Assembly: GCF_024138165.1 (NCBI RefSeq)
Contig: NZ_CP100000.1
Coordinates: forward strand, 868,001 to 932,000
Direction of reading: 5' to 3'
Origin: Halorussus vallis
GTDB lineage: Archaea > Halobacteriota > Halobacteria > Halobacteriales > Haladaptataceae
Length of the DNA stretch: 64,000 nucleotides
Shown: positions 7,572 to 15,380 of the stretch, piece by piece
Layout of the letters: the number at the start of each line of letters is the position of its first letter
Numbering within the stretch: position 1 is the first letter of the stretch
Position numbers and translations under genes: made by a program
The notes under the pieces: generated by a model
What the model was told of the DNA's origin: nothing
Seen by the model: only the letters and a program-made list of their open reading frames with translations
Database searches by the model: none

Positions 7572-9469
7572 GTGTCGGTCACCTCCTCGTTCTTCTGTTT
7601 CTCTCCCCACAGGCCCTCGGGACGGTAGTAGAGAATGATGATGAGCAGCGCGCCGATGAACGCGAGTCGGAGCGCCTGCACCGACGACCGCGCCGCCGTC
7701 GGGAAGAACCCGGCGATGTCGGCGGTCGCCTTCTGGAACGCCCAGTAGATGACCGACCCGAGAATCATCCCCTTGTTGTTCGCGGTCCCGCCGATGATGA
7801 GTACGAGGAACGCGATGAACGTCACGCGCGGCGCGAACATGGTGTGGACCAGGCTCTGGAAGTAGATGGCGGTCAGGCCGCCGGCGAATCCGGCGAGCGC
7901 CGACCCGAGCATCATGCCCTGGACCTTGTACGCGAAGGTGTTCTTGCCGAGCGACGTCGCCACGTCCTCGTCCTCGCGGATGGCCTTGAGCACCCGGCCG
8001 AACGGCGACTCGACCGTTATCTCCGAGAGGTAGTACACCAACGCCAGCGACGCCAGCGTCAGCACCAGCAGGAACCGCGAGTAGTCGAACTCGGCGCCGC
8101 TCGCGGTGAACTTCAACAGCCACGCGAGGTTCTGGAGCGTGTTGTTCACGACGCCGCCGACGCCGGCGCGCTTGAGCGGTTCGATGTTCGCCATCACGAA
8201 GTACCGGATGGCGAACAGCCAGATGGCCCCGACGCCGACGATGCGGACGAACTCGGTGCCGGAGCCGTACCGCTCCCAGCGCGACCCGACGTAGTAGACG
8301 CCGTAGAGGAACGCCGACAGCAGCGCCATCGTGAGGAACAGCCCGATGCTGCTGCTCTCGTCGCCGCCCCCGCCCATGACGATGAGCGGGACGAACGTCG
8401 CGACGAACACCACGGCCAGACCCAGCGCGAGCAGGAAGTCCCGTCGGTCGAGGTCGCTGTAGCGGCGGGCGACCGCGACGGCCCCGAACACCCACGTGAA
8501 CAGCGAGAGGAGTCCGAGGAAGACGAACGTCACCATCGGCGACTCGCCGACGACGAAGGCGGCCGCGAACGCCACGGTCGCCGCGACCGCGCCAGCCAGG
8601 GGGACCCAGCGCTGGTCCGCGCCGTAGAATCCCGCGGCGAGCGCGGCGAAGACGACCGCGCCCAGCCACCACTCGAACGCGAGGCCGGTGACCGCGAACG
8701 CCGCCGCGCCGAACAGTACGCCCGCGCCGAGCAGGTAGCGCTGTTCGGTTTCGCTCGTCTCGGAACGCGCGCGCCGGGCGGCGACGTATCCGATACCGAG
8801 GGTCGTCACCGCGAGCAGTCCGTCGACGATCTTCCCGCCGATGCCGGGGCCCGAAATCGTCCGGCCCGCGGTGACGCCGCCGTCGGCCGCCGGGCCGGGT
8901 TCGGCGGGCTTCCCTCCATCGGCGGTGAGTTCAGAGTCGGGTCGGGTGCCGACCTGCGCGAGCAAGTAGGTCGCCACCGTCCAGAGGACGAGGACGACGA
9001 AGCCGAACAGCGCGGCCGCCGCCAGTCCCTCGCCGGGGAGCGGGAAGCCGTCCCGGAGCGGCTGTTCGAAGCCGCGGAGCGACCCGGGGCCGTTCGCCAG
9101 CCACCCCTCGACCTGGACGACCCGCTTCAGGATGACCGAGATGCCGAGCACCGCGATTGCCAGGTAGTCCTCCCGGAGCCGAATCGCCGGGAGCGCGACC
9201 AGCAGGCCCATGATTCCGGCCACGACGGTACCGACCGCGATGGCCGGGAGCCACGGCCAGTTCCACCCGAGGACGTAGGTCGCGAACTGCTGCTCGCTGG
9301 CGGGTGGTAAGACCAGCAAGGCGGTGACGTACGCGCCGACCAGATAGAACGCGACGTGCCCGATGTCGAGCAGGCCGGTGTAGCCGAACTTGATGTTCAG
9401 TCCGAGCGCGAGTATCGCGTAGATACCCACGATGATGCCGAGCGAGACGAGACTACTGGAAAGTGCCAT
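7568..9469 (-). CDS. livM: LivM-type ABC permease, enlarged
   Basis: Membrane permease of the LivM family. The N-terminal core (GYTGLLDIGHVAFYLVGAY) and the C-terminal ATPase-coupling loop (SPFGRVLKAIREDEDVATSLG) are conserved. At 633 residues it is about twice the usual bacterial length. A segment from roughly 175 to 435 holds a Gly/Pro-rich hydrophilic linker followed by about six or seven additional hydrophobic helices, inserted before the coupling domain. It ends in a 4-base overlap with livG and starts 2 bases after the livH stop. It should pair with LivH to form the channel. The role of the added helices is unknown. Confidence 0.92.
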   Translation of the reverse strand: MALSSSLVSLGIIVGIYAILALGLNIKFGYTGLLDIGHVAFYLVGAYVTALLVLPPASEQQFATYVLGWNWPWLPAIAVGTVVAGIMGLLVALPAIRLREDYLAIAVLGISVILKRVVQVEGWLANGPGSLRGFEQPLRDGFPLPGEGLAAAALFGFVVLVLWTVATYLLAQVGTRPDSELTADGGKPAEPGPAADGGVTAGRTISGPGIGGKIVDGLLAVTTLGIGYVAARRARSETSETEQRYLLGAGVLFGAAAFAVTGLAFEWWLGAVVFAALAAGFYGADQRWVPLAGAVAATVAFAAAFVVGESPMVTFVFLGLLSLFTWVFGAVAVARRYSDLDRRDFLLALGLAVVFVATFVPLIVMGGGGDESSSIGLFLTMALLSAFLYGVYYVGSRWERYGSGTEFVRIVGVGAIWLFAIRYFVMANIEPLKRAGVGGVVNNTLQNLAWLLKFTASGAEFDYSRFLLVLTLASLALVYYLSEITVESPFGRVLKAIREDEDVATSLGKNTFAYKVQGMMLGSALAGFAGGLTAIYFQSLVHTMFAPRVTFIAFLVLIIGGTANNKGMILGSVIYWAFQKATADIAGFFPTAARSSVQALRLAFIGALLIIILYYRPEGLWGEKQKNEEVTDT

Positions 9470-9470
9470 C

Positions 9471-10910
9471 TCAGCTCCCTCCCGTGATGCCTTCCGGTTT
9501 GACGAGCAACACGATCAGCAGGATGACGAACGCGATGGGGATGCGGTAGACCGACGACTCGATGCCGGGGATGGCGAACAGTCCGACGTCCATCGAAAGG
9601 CCGACGATGTAGCTCCCCAGAATCGCGCCGTACACCGACTGTAAGCCGCCGAGGATGACGCCCGCGAACATCGGCAGCAACAGGAAGAATCCCATGTTGA
9701 CCGTGAGCTGACTGAACAGGACTCCGAGCATCACGCCGCCGACGGCGGCGAACGCCCCTGCGATGATCCAGGTCGCCATCATCACCCGGTCGGTGTTGAT
9801 GCCGGTGATCTTCGCGAGGTCGATGTTGTCGCTGGAGGCCCGCATCGCCTTGCCGAGCTTCGTCTCCTGAAGCAGGAAGTGCAGACCGCCCATCATCGCC
9901 AGCGCGATGAAGATGACCGACGCGCGCATCACCGACAGGCGCACGCGCGACGACCAGTCGGGACTGGCGGGGACCGACCCGCTCCCGCCGAGCACGAACA
10001 GGAGCGCGACGAACGAGACGGCGCCGACGACGGCCGCGCTGAGTTTCGGCCCGACGGTCTGACCGCCGTAGCCCTCGTCGCCCCGGCGGAAGCGGTAGGT
10101 CGCGGCCGCGAGGCCGAGCGTCACGACGACGAGCGCGACGAGCGCGAGCCACGAGTACGACAGCGTCGCCATGGTCTGGGGCGGGTTCGGCCCGCTGTCG
10201 ATGACCTGCAGGACGAGGCCCGACCCGCTCGCGTAGAAGTCGAAGAACTTCGCGGCCGACAGGCCGACGTCGTAGCCGAACACGGTGCCGACCTGGGGCA
10301 CCTGGTAGCTCCGGACCTGCCCGCCGTAGAACGCCTGGGTGCTGAACCGGAGCACGAACGAGAGGCCGAGGGTGACGATGAGCATCGTCGCCAGCGACGC
10401 CTCCTTCGCGCGGAACTTCCGGAAGATGACCTTCTCCAACAGCGGCGCGACCGCCGCCAGCACGATGGCCGACAGCAGCAGGCCGGCCCAGATGGACGGG
10501 AAGCCGACGACGACGACCCCGCCGAGCGCCGCGGCGGCCGCGAGGTGGACCGCCAGCGCCAGCGCCGGATTCGGATCGCCGGGCCACCACGACCCCTTCA
10601 ACGCCGCCGCCCCGCCGAGCAGGTACACCGCGCCGAGCGCGGCGACCACCGTCAGCAGGAACAGCACGGCGAACCCGGCCGTGCTGAGGTCGCGGGCCGT
10701 CTCCGACAGCAGTTCGAACACCGGGACGGTCGCCGGCCGGTTGACGAACAGCGCCGCGTACGCCCCGAGCATCAGCAACTCGCCGTGGGCGAAGTTCGGC
10801 ACCTCTGCGATGTTGTACACCAGCGCCAGTCCGATGGCGCCGAGCGCGACGATGCTCCCCGTGACGAGTCCGTTCATGACCGCGTTAATAAGACCCGTGC
10901 TAGGTGGCAT
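9471..10910 (-). CDS. livH: LivH-type ABC permease, enlarged
   Basis: Permease of the LivH family, 479 residues against about 300 usually. The family core is clear: start region VALGAIGLALVYNI, FAHGELLMLGAY, and the coupling segment SSDNIDLAKITGINTDRVM. Extra hydrophobic segments occur after residue 60 (about 60-130) and in the middle (about 230-310), the latter around a charged loop RFRRGDEGYGG. First gene of the livHMGF operon. Upstream (10920-10970) is AT-richer DNA with a CATACTACATATG segment that could carry the promoter. It forms the transmembrane pathway with LivM. Confidence 0.92.
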   Translation of the reverse strand: MPPSTGLINAVMNGLVTGSIVALGAIGLALVYNIAEVPNFAHGELLMLGAYAALFVNRPATVPVFELLSETARDLSTAGFAVLFLLTVVAALGAVYLLGGAAALKGSWWPGDPNPALALAVHLAAAAALGGVVVVGFPSIWAGLLLSAIVLAAVAPLLEKVIFRKFRAKEASLATMLIVTLGLSFVLRFSTQAFYGGQVRSYQVPQVGTVFGYDVGLSAAKFFDFYASGSGLVLQVIDSGPNPPQTMATLSYSWLALVALVVVTLGLAAATYRFRRGDEGYGGQTVGPKLSAAVVGAVSFVALLFVLGGSGSVPASPDWSSRVRLSVMRASVIFIALAMMGGLHFLLQETKLGKAMRASSDNIDLAKITGINTDRVMMATWIIAGAFAAVGGVMLGVLFSQLTVNMGFFLLLPMFAGVILGGLQSVYGAILGSYIVGLSMDVGLFAIPGIESSVYRIPIAFVILLIVLLVKPEGITGGS

Positions 10911-11051
10911 CGTTTACCACCTCATGTGCCGACCTGTGACAACGTACCATACTACATATGTTCGCATGGGGGACCTATTTGTGTCTTGTGCTTTTTCGCA
11001 CAACGGCGTCGGAAAACATGAGTCCGACCTCTGACGGCACAGTTACCGAAT

Positions 11052-11687
11052 CTACACTTCTCTGCAGTTGGCGCAGATGAGTTGGCCGTTGACGTTCGAG
11101 AGTTCCCGACTCAGCGTGCCGCAGGTTTCGCAGATGCTCCGGTCGGAGTACTCCGCGCGCTCGTCGTTGCTAATCTCGCCGTTACCGACTGGATTGCTTC
11201 GAGCGTCCGGGCCGGAGCCGCCGCCCGCGTCGGTCCCCGGCCCCGAACCGGCGGCGAACTGCTCGGCGATCTCCCGGGAGTCGTCGTTCGGGGAGGGGAC
11301 GCCCGAGAGCGACGCCGACGCCGAGATGACGTCGCGCTCGTCCACGACGCCGACGAGTTCGCCGTCGACGGTGACCAGGATGCGTCGGATGTCGTTTCTC
11401 GACATCGTTCCGGCGGCGTCCGACAGCCCTCTGTCGGCCTCCATCGAGATGACCGGTTCGGACATCACCTCGCCGACCGCCGTCGCGGCGGGATCGCCCC
11501 GGGCGGCGACGAGTTCGAGCACGTCGGATTCGGTCACGATGCCGACCGGGTCGCTTCCCCGGAGGACGACCACGCTCCCGACGCCCTCCTCGCACATGAG
11601 TTCGACCGTTCCGAGGACGCTGTCCCCCTCGTTGACCCCGACGTATTCGCGGGTCATGACGTCCCGGACTGTGACTTCGCGTTCCAT
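11052..11687 (-). CDS. CBS-pair protein with C-terminal zinc ribbon
   Basis: 211 residues. Two CBS motifs occupy roughly residues 8-60 (VRDVMTREYVGVNEGDSV) and 70-130 (VGEVMSEPVISMEAD). A polar linker follows, then a C-terminal CxxC...CxxC ribbon (CETCG, then ICANC near the end). CBS pairs usually bind adenosyl ligands and regulate partners; the ribbon suggests zinc-dependent binding to protein or nucleic acid. Stand-alone CBS-ribbon proteins are common in haloarchaea, but their targets are not known. Monocistronic here, with an AT-rich TTTTA-containing box just upstream. Confidence 0.88.
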   Translation of the reverse strand: MEREVTVRDVMTREYVGVNEGDSVLGTVELMCEEGVGSVVVLRGSDPVGIVTESDVLELVAARGDPAATAVGEVMSEPVISMEADRGLSDAAGTMSRNDIRRILVTVDGELVGVVDERDVISASASLSGVPSPNDDSREIAEQFAAGSGPGTDAGGGSGPDARSNPVGNGEISNDERAEYSDRSICETCGTLSRELSNVNGQLICANCREV

Positions 11688-12045
11688 GTGCGAACGTATC
11701 GCACGTTGGCGCTAAAAGGTATCCCCGGCAGTTTTAAGCCCGGAGCGGGCCTATGTAATAAGTTATCGGGAGACGAGGGCTCTCTGCCGGTTTCTCGACG
11801 CCCGGCGAACCTGCCGATGGGAGGTGCGCCGGGCGAATCGGGAGAGTCCCCGACCCACGCGGAATCCCTCGAACGAGCGTCGGATTCCGAGCGCGTCGGC
11901 CGATTCGGCCGAATCGGCCGACGCGCTCGGGGTCGTTCTCGCGACGCGATTCTGCTCGGACGGACGCCGTTTGAGGACGGTCGTCGCTCGGACGCTGTCG
12001 GCAACCGTCTTCGGAATCAGACGGCGAGAATGATGCGAACGCCGT
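11688..12045. other. Intergenic region (358 b) containing a long palindrome
   Basis: No convincing gene. It holds a short GCCCG-GAG-CGGGC hairpin near 11738-11750, an inverted pair GGAATCC/GGATTCC flanking about 11870, and a perfect 44-bp palindrome at 11887-11930. The left part carries the likely promoter of the CBS gene; the right part is the 3-prime flank of the GTP cyclohydrolase gene. Open frames across this stretch on both strands look like GC-driven artefacts. Confidence 0.6.
11887..11930. repeat. Perfect 44-bp palindrome, intergenic
   Basis: The left 22 bases (beginning CCGAGCGCGTCGG) are the exact reverse complement of the right 22, with no spacer (centre TTCGGCCGAA). It lies between two genes transcribed away to the left, where it could act as a terminator for the GTP cyclohydrolase gene or extrude as a cruciform. 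There is no oligo-T tract after it on either strand. Confidence 0.85.
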
Positions 12046-12807
12046 TCAGACGTCGAGCACGATGCGGTCGTCGTCGTCTCGGCAGTCCTCCAGCGCGTGC
12101 TTGGCGGCCATGCCGGCCGACTGGGCGTTGTCGGCCTGGCCAACGCCGACCTTGAGTTCGACTTCGGCGGTCTCCTCGACGTGTTCGACGGCGTCGCGGT
12201 AGGCCGCCTCGTCGAGGTCGGGACACACCGCGATGACGTTGTCGCCGCCGACGAAGAACGAGAGGGCGTCGTGGGCCCGGCGCATGTACTGCATCAGTTC
12301 GGCGTAGCCCTGCTCGATGTGGATGAACGAGTCGAAGGCGTTCAGTTGGTCGGTGTACTTGCCGGTCGCGTCGTTGACGTCGAAGTGTGCGATCTGGACA
12401 TCGTCGGCGGCGCGCTCGTCGGGGGCGAGCGGGCGACCCCGCAGAATCTCGGTCCGTTCGTGGTCCTGGGCGCTCCCGGCGTCCTGGAGGAGATCGGTCG
12501 CCTCCGCCAGCGCCGCGACCGGTCGGGGGTCGGCCGCCACGCCGAGGCTGACCGTCACGGGGTAGCGGTTGCCCACCGACTCCTGAACCAGCGCGTGGGC
12601 GTCTTCGTCCATCCCGTTGGTCACGGCGACCATGTTGTCGAATCGGGTGAAGAAGACGTAGCCCTCGCGGTTGCCGACCAGCTGTGAGAGGTCGGCGTAG
12701 AGGCGAGACTGGAGCGTCTGGAGGTCGACCTCCCGACGGGGTTCCGGCGTCACTGTCCACGGCCCGTAGTTGTCGATCTGAACGAGGGTGACCTGCGCGT
12801 TCGTCAC
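12046..12807 (-). CDS. arfA: GTP cyclohydrolase III (IIa type)
   Basis: An archaeal enzyme that converts GTP to a formylamino-pyrimidine nucleotide (FAPy), the first step toward riboflavin and F420 deazaflavin. The 253-residue protein starts at GTG 12807 and shows the family N-terminus (VTLVQIDNYGPWTVTPEPRRE). Two related GGDEF/cyclase-like halves follow: the first around FFTRFDNMVAVTNG, the second around SFFVGGDNVIAVCP, with GGDN as the catalytic metal-binding loop. Length matches the family. Monocistronic. A chemically distinct second enzyme is needed to remove the formyl group; it is not in this window. Confidence 0.93.
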   Translation of the reverse strand: MTNAQVTLVQIDNYGPWTVTPEPRREVDLQTLQSRLYADLSQLVGNREGYVFFTRFDNMVAVTNGMDEDAHALVQESVGNRYPVTVSLGVAADPRPVAALAEATDLLQDAGSAQDHERTEILRGRPLAPDERAADDVQIAHFDVNDATGKYTDQLNAFDSFIHIEQGYAELMQYMRRAHDALSFFVGGDNVIAVCPDLDEAAYRDAVEHVEETAEVELKVGVGQADNAQSAGMAAKHALEDCRDDDDRIVLDV

Positions 12808-13060
12808 AGTTACGCGAGAGTTTGCGTTTCGGGGTTATAAGTCGTCCTAATTCTGGTAGCGGTTCCAGAACTGTGGCGGCGACGACCGACTCGCCGAACC
12901 GGTTGACCGTTCGAACGACCGATGCGGACGGAACCTCGAGGGGAACTGCCGAATCGAACGGAATTTCGGGACGAAGTGCCGAGTCGGTCGAGTTCGTCAA
13001 CTGAGAGGGCTATATAGAGAAATAATTTCAAATCAAGACCACTATCTCTGGACGAACTTC

Positions 13061-13075
13061 CAAATACTTATCCCT
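13061..13075 (+). promoter_or_regulatory. Candidate cspA promoter
   Basis: The AT-rich sequence CCAAATACTTATCCC lies 25-39 bases before the cspA ATG at 13100 and resembles the haloarchaeal TATA box. A second AT-rich run (GCTATATAGAGAAATAATTT, near 13008-13027) lies further upstream and may be an additional element. Confidence 0.45.
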
Positions 13076-13099
13076 GGGAAGGACATTCGTCTACTCGCA

Positions 13100-13294
13100 A
13101 TGGCAGAAGGCAACGTTGATTTCTTCAACGACACAGGCGGCTACGGTTTCATCTCGACGGACGACGCGGACGACGACGTGTTCTTCCACATGGAGGACGT
13201 TGGCGGCCCCGACCTCGAAGAGGGAACGGATATCGAGTTCAGTATCGAAAACGCCCCCAAGGGCCCGCGCGCGACGAACGTCACGCGTCTTTAA
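13100..13294 (+). CDS. cspA: Cold-shock domain protein
   Basis: A 64-residue single cold-shock domain that binds single-stranded RNA/DNA. RNP1-like motif GGYGFIS (residues 13-19) and RNP2-like VFFHMED (about 29-35) are intact, and the end reads GPRATNVTRL. Length equals the CspA norm. As in other haloarchaeal copies it is unusually acidic (DDADDD). Monocistronic, with its own promoter and a short hairpin after the stop. Confidence 0.96.
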   Translation: MAEGNVDFFNDTGGYGFISTDDADDDVFFHMEDVGGPDLEEGTDIEFSIENAPKGPRATNVTRL

Positions 13295-13308
13295 ACAACG
13301 CTTTCAGG

Positions 13309-13322
13309 CCGCCTGACGGCGG
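13309..13322 (+). terminator. Short hairpin after cspA
   Basis: CCGCC-TGAC-GGCGG forms a 5-bp GC stem about 15 bases after the cspA stop, followed ten bases later by a TTTT run. It is consistent with an archaeal terminator, though archaeal termination depends mainly on the T-rich stretch. Confidence 0.4.
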
Positions 13323-13429
13323 ATGAACGCGCTTTTCCGTACAACTACTTCACGCGAGCGACGGCGTCGTTCGACGCCGCGAGTTCCATTCCGGGAGATT
13401 CAAACCGGAGTCTCTCCTCCACCCTGCTA

Positions 13430-14200
13430 ATGACCATCCCGTCGTTCGTGGTGGGAATCGCCGGTGGGACGGGGGCCGGAAAGACGACGGTGGCCCGCGA
13501 GATCACCGAGGAGGTCGAGGATTCGGTGACGCGAATCCCGATGGATAACTACTACAAGGACCTCTCGCACCTCGACTTCGAGGAGCGCACGGAGGTCAAC
13601 TACGACCATCCGTCGGCGTTCGAGTGGGACCTCCTGCGCGAGCACCTCGACGCCCTGCTGGCGGGCCAGACCATCGAGATGCCCCAGTACGACTTCTCGG
13701 CTCACAACCGCAAGGACGAGACCGAAACCGTCGAACCGACCGACGTCATCGTCGTCGAGGGCATCTTCGCGCTGTACGACGAGGACGTCAACGAGATGAT
13801 GGACCTCCACGTCTACGTCGAAACCGACGCCGACGTGCGCATCCTCCGGCGCATCGAGCGCGACGTGGTCGACCGGGGCCGCGACCTCGAGGGCGTCATC
13901 GACCAGTACCTCTCGACGGTCAAGCCGATGCACGAGCAGTTCGTCGAACCGTCGAAGAAGCGCGCCGACCTCATCATCCCCGAGGGCGCGAACGCCGTCG
14001 CCGTCGACCTCCTGGAGGAGAAGGTTCGGGCAGAAACCTACACCAACTCGGGGTCGGGGTGGACGCTCGGCGAGGACGGCGTCGAGCGCGAAGACCCCGA
14101 ACGCTACGCGGTCGCCGGCACCGACGCGGGCGCTACGAACGCGGGTCCCGGCGGAAACGTCGGCGACGAAGAGAACGAAGGAGAGGAACTGCGTCGGTAG
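13430..14200 (+). CDS. udk: Uridine kinase
   Basis: Phosphorylates uridine/cytidine in pyrimidine salvage. The 256-residue P-loop kinase has Walker A GGTGAGKTT (residues 12-20), the substrate motif DNYYKDLSHL (about 38-47), NYDHPSAFEWDLL, and the lid/Arg segment RILRRIERDVVDRGRDLEGVIDQY. The final 35 residues are a haloarchaeal low-complexity acidic tail rich in Gly, Asn and Glu. Single gene on the plus strand, starting 135 bases after the cspA stop. Confidence 0.93.
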   Translation: MTIPSFVVGIAGGTGAGKTTVAREITEEVEDSVTRIPMDNYYKDLSHLDFEERTEVNYDHPSAFEWDLLREHLDALLAGQTIEMPQYDFSAHNRKDETETVEPTDVIVVEGIFALYDEDVNEMMDLHVYVETDADVRILRRIERDVVDRGRDLEGVIDQYLSTVKPMHEQFVEPSKKRADLIIPEGANAVAVDLLEEKVRAETYTNSGSGWTLGEDGVEREDPERYAVAGTDAGATNAGPGGNVGDEENEGEELRR

Positions 14201-14245
14201 TTCGGGAGACGGACGCCGCCCCCGAACACCGATTTCGGACGGATT

Positions 14246-14566
14246 TCAGGCGCTCTTCTTCTCGGGGTCGGCGCCCTTCGGGTGGTAGTCCCAGAACCCG
14301 CCGCGGCGCATCGCGCGCCCGACCGCCTTGTGGAAGTCGACGATGTCCTCGTACTCGTCCTGGTCAATGTGCTCGAAGATGTCCTCGACGCTGACGACGC
14401 GCTTGTAGTTGATGCGAATCGGCTCGTCGGCGTGTTCCGCGACGAACTCCTCGCGGGTGAGCGGGAAGTCCTCGTCCTCGTCGAGTTTCTTGGCGAGAAT
14501 CGCCATGCCGTACTTGCGCCCGCCTTCGCTGCCTTCCTCGCCGTCGGGGTCGTGCGGCCAGTCCAT
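14246..14566 (-). CDS. Conserved haloarchaeal protein, probably the DUF5785 family
   Basis: 106 residues from ATG 14566 (MDWPHDPDGEEG); the frame can be extended three codons to 14575. A highly charged helical protein with the segments GRKYGMAILAKKLDEDEDFPL and a C-terminal GFWDYHPKGAD. I associate this N-terminus with the haloarchaeal DUF5785 family from memory, without a search. No enzymatic motif or membrane segment. It converges with udk, with a 45-base gap. Confidence 0.75.
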   Translation of the reverse strand: MDWPHDPDGEEGSEGGRKYGMAILAKKLDEDEDFPLTREEFVAEHADEPIRINYKRVVSVEDIFEHIDQDEYEDIVDFHKAVGRAMRRGGFWDYHPKGADPEKKSA

Positions 14567-14650
14567 GTGTGGCACGTCGAACGGGGTACAAAAAGAGTTT
14601 ACCGTTCGCCGCGGGCGCGAGTCGACTTACGGGCGCCGGCGTTTTCGCAG

Positions 14651-14908
14651 ATGGACCCGAAAGCGTATCTAACGACGATGTGTTCGTCGTCCATGGACAC
14701 GTCGAGGGTTCTGGTCGGAAGCGTCTGCGTTCTACTCGGACTCTCGTATCTCGTGTATCTCGATGCGAGGCGGAGAGGGAGCGAACACGCGCACCTCTAC
14801 GGTATCGCGATGATACCGACGAACGTGGTCGGTCCCCTCGGATTTGTGCTCTACTTCTACTTCCGAAAGCGAATCGGAAACGAAGTGAATGAGCGGAGAC
14901 ATCCGTGA
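14651..14908 (+). CDS. Small membrane protein (85 aa), hypothetical
   Basis: Starts at ATG 14651 (MDPKAYLTTM) or the internal ATG 14693 (MDTSRVLVG). Two predicted transmembrane segments: about residues 18-36 (VLVGSVCVLLGLSYLVYLDA) and 53-70 (MIPTNVVGPLGFVLYFYF), joined by an Arg-rich loop, with a charged C-terminus. The pattern resembles short haloarchaeal two-helix proteins with a conserved Pro-Thr-Asn-Gly region, but I cannot name a function. Divergent from the preceding gene, with an 85-base promoter region between them. Confidence 0.6.
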   Translation: MDPKAYLTTMCSSSMDTSRVLVGSVCVLLGLSYLVYLDARRRGSEHAHLYGIAMIPTNVVGPLGFVLYFYFRKRIGNEVNERRHP

Positions 14909-14990
14909 CCGTCAGTCTCGATAGCACCGCTGTGCACTCGATACGAACCGCAGTAACCGAGACTCTGACCGCCTCGAAAGCCCCCGGGCG

Positions 14991-15181
14991 GTCACGCGAG
15001 CGAAGCGGGCGTGACGTTGTCGGAGCTTGTCTCCGACAGAACTCGCGGTCGCTGACGCAGGATATTCGCGGCGCGGCATCACCGCGCCGCGAATAGTGGC
15101 CTGCGCAGACGACCACGGGCCTGCGGCCCGCGAGCGCCCGACCCCTTTCAGTCCCGCCCGTCGGTTGGTCGGCCGGGCGCT
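14991..15181. ncRNA. Possible structured RNA or repetitive element (multi-hairpin cluster)
   Basis: Consecutive stems: GTCACGC/GCGTGAC (14991-15015); TGTCGGAG-CTTGT-CTCCGACA (15018-15038); a 14-bp stem TATTCGCGGCGCGG paired to its complement around CATCA (15063-15095); CGGGCC-TGC-GGCCCG (15116-15130); and AGCGCCCG/CGGGCGCT (15133-15181) enclosing a pyrimidine-rich single-stranded stretch. It matches no tRNA, rRNA or SRP RNA that I recognise. Strand is unknown because the stems are symmetrical. The alternative is a degraded interspersed repeat. Confidence 0.35.
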
Positions 15182-15306
15182 TTCGCCGGTCGATTCACCG
15201 AGCGTTCCACGGTAATCGGTGACACCCCCGTCGCGTTTGTAAAACCGACCGCCTTCGCGGGATGTGGGTCGGTGCGCTTTAAGACCGGAAGGTCGGTCGA
15301 GCGTCC

Positions 15307-15341
15307 GGGCGCGTCCCCGCGCGATGCGCGGGGACGCGCCC
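15307..15341. repeat. Perfect hairpin, 16-bp stem and 3-base loop
   Basis: GGGCGCGTCCCCGCGC, loop GAT, then the exact reverse complement. It lies 40 bases after the mct stop codon on the minus strand, so it may be the mct terminator. No T-run follows. Confidence 0.7.
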
Positions 15342-15380
15342 TCGCGGAGAGAAGGGTCGATGTCGTCTCCGTCGGTCGCC

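Larger units (their letters stand above)
14909..15380. other. Gene-free region (472 b) rich in hairpins
   Basis: No believable coding frame. It contains at least five inverted repeats in about 200 bases (14991-15181) and a further perfect 16-bp-stem hairpin at 15307-15341. Stem density exceeds that of the other intergenic regions here and suggests a structured RNA or a decayed repetitive element. Confidence 0.6.

Noticed and set aside
7844-9310. 488-codon frame antisense to livM
   Set aside because: Low-complexity Arg/Glu/Asp repeats; livM motifs on the other strand are clear.
12822-13004. 60-codon plus frame between arfA and cspA
   Set aside because: No protein-like features, overlaps promoter sequence, and no initiation signal.
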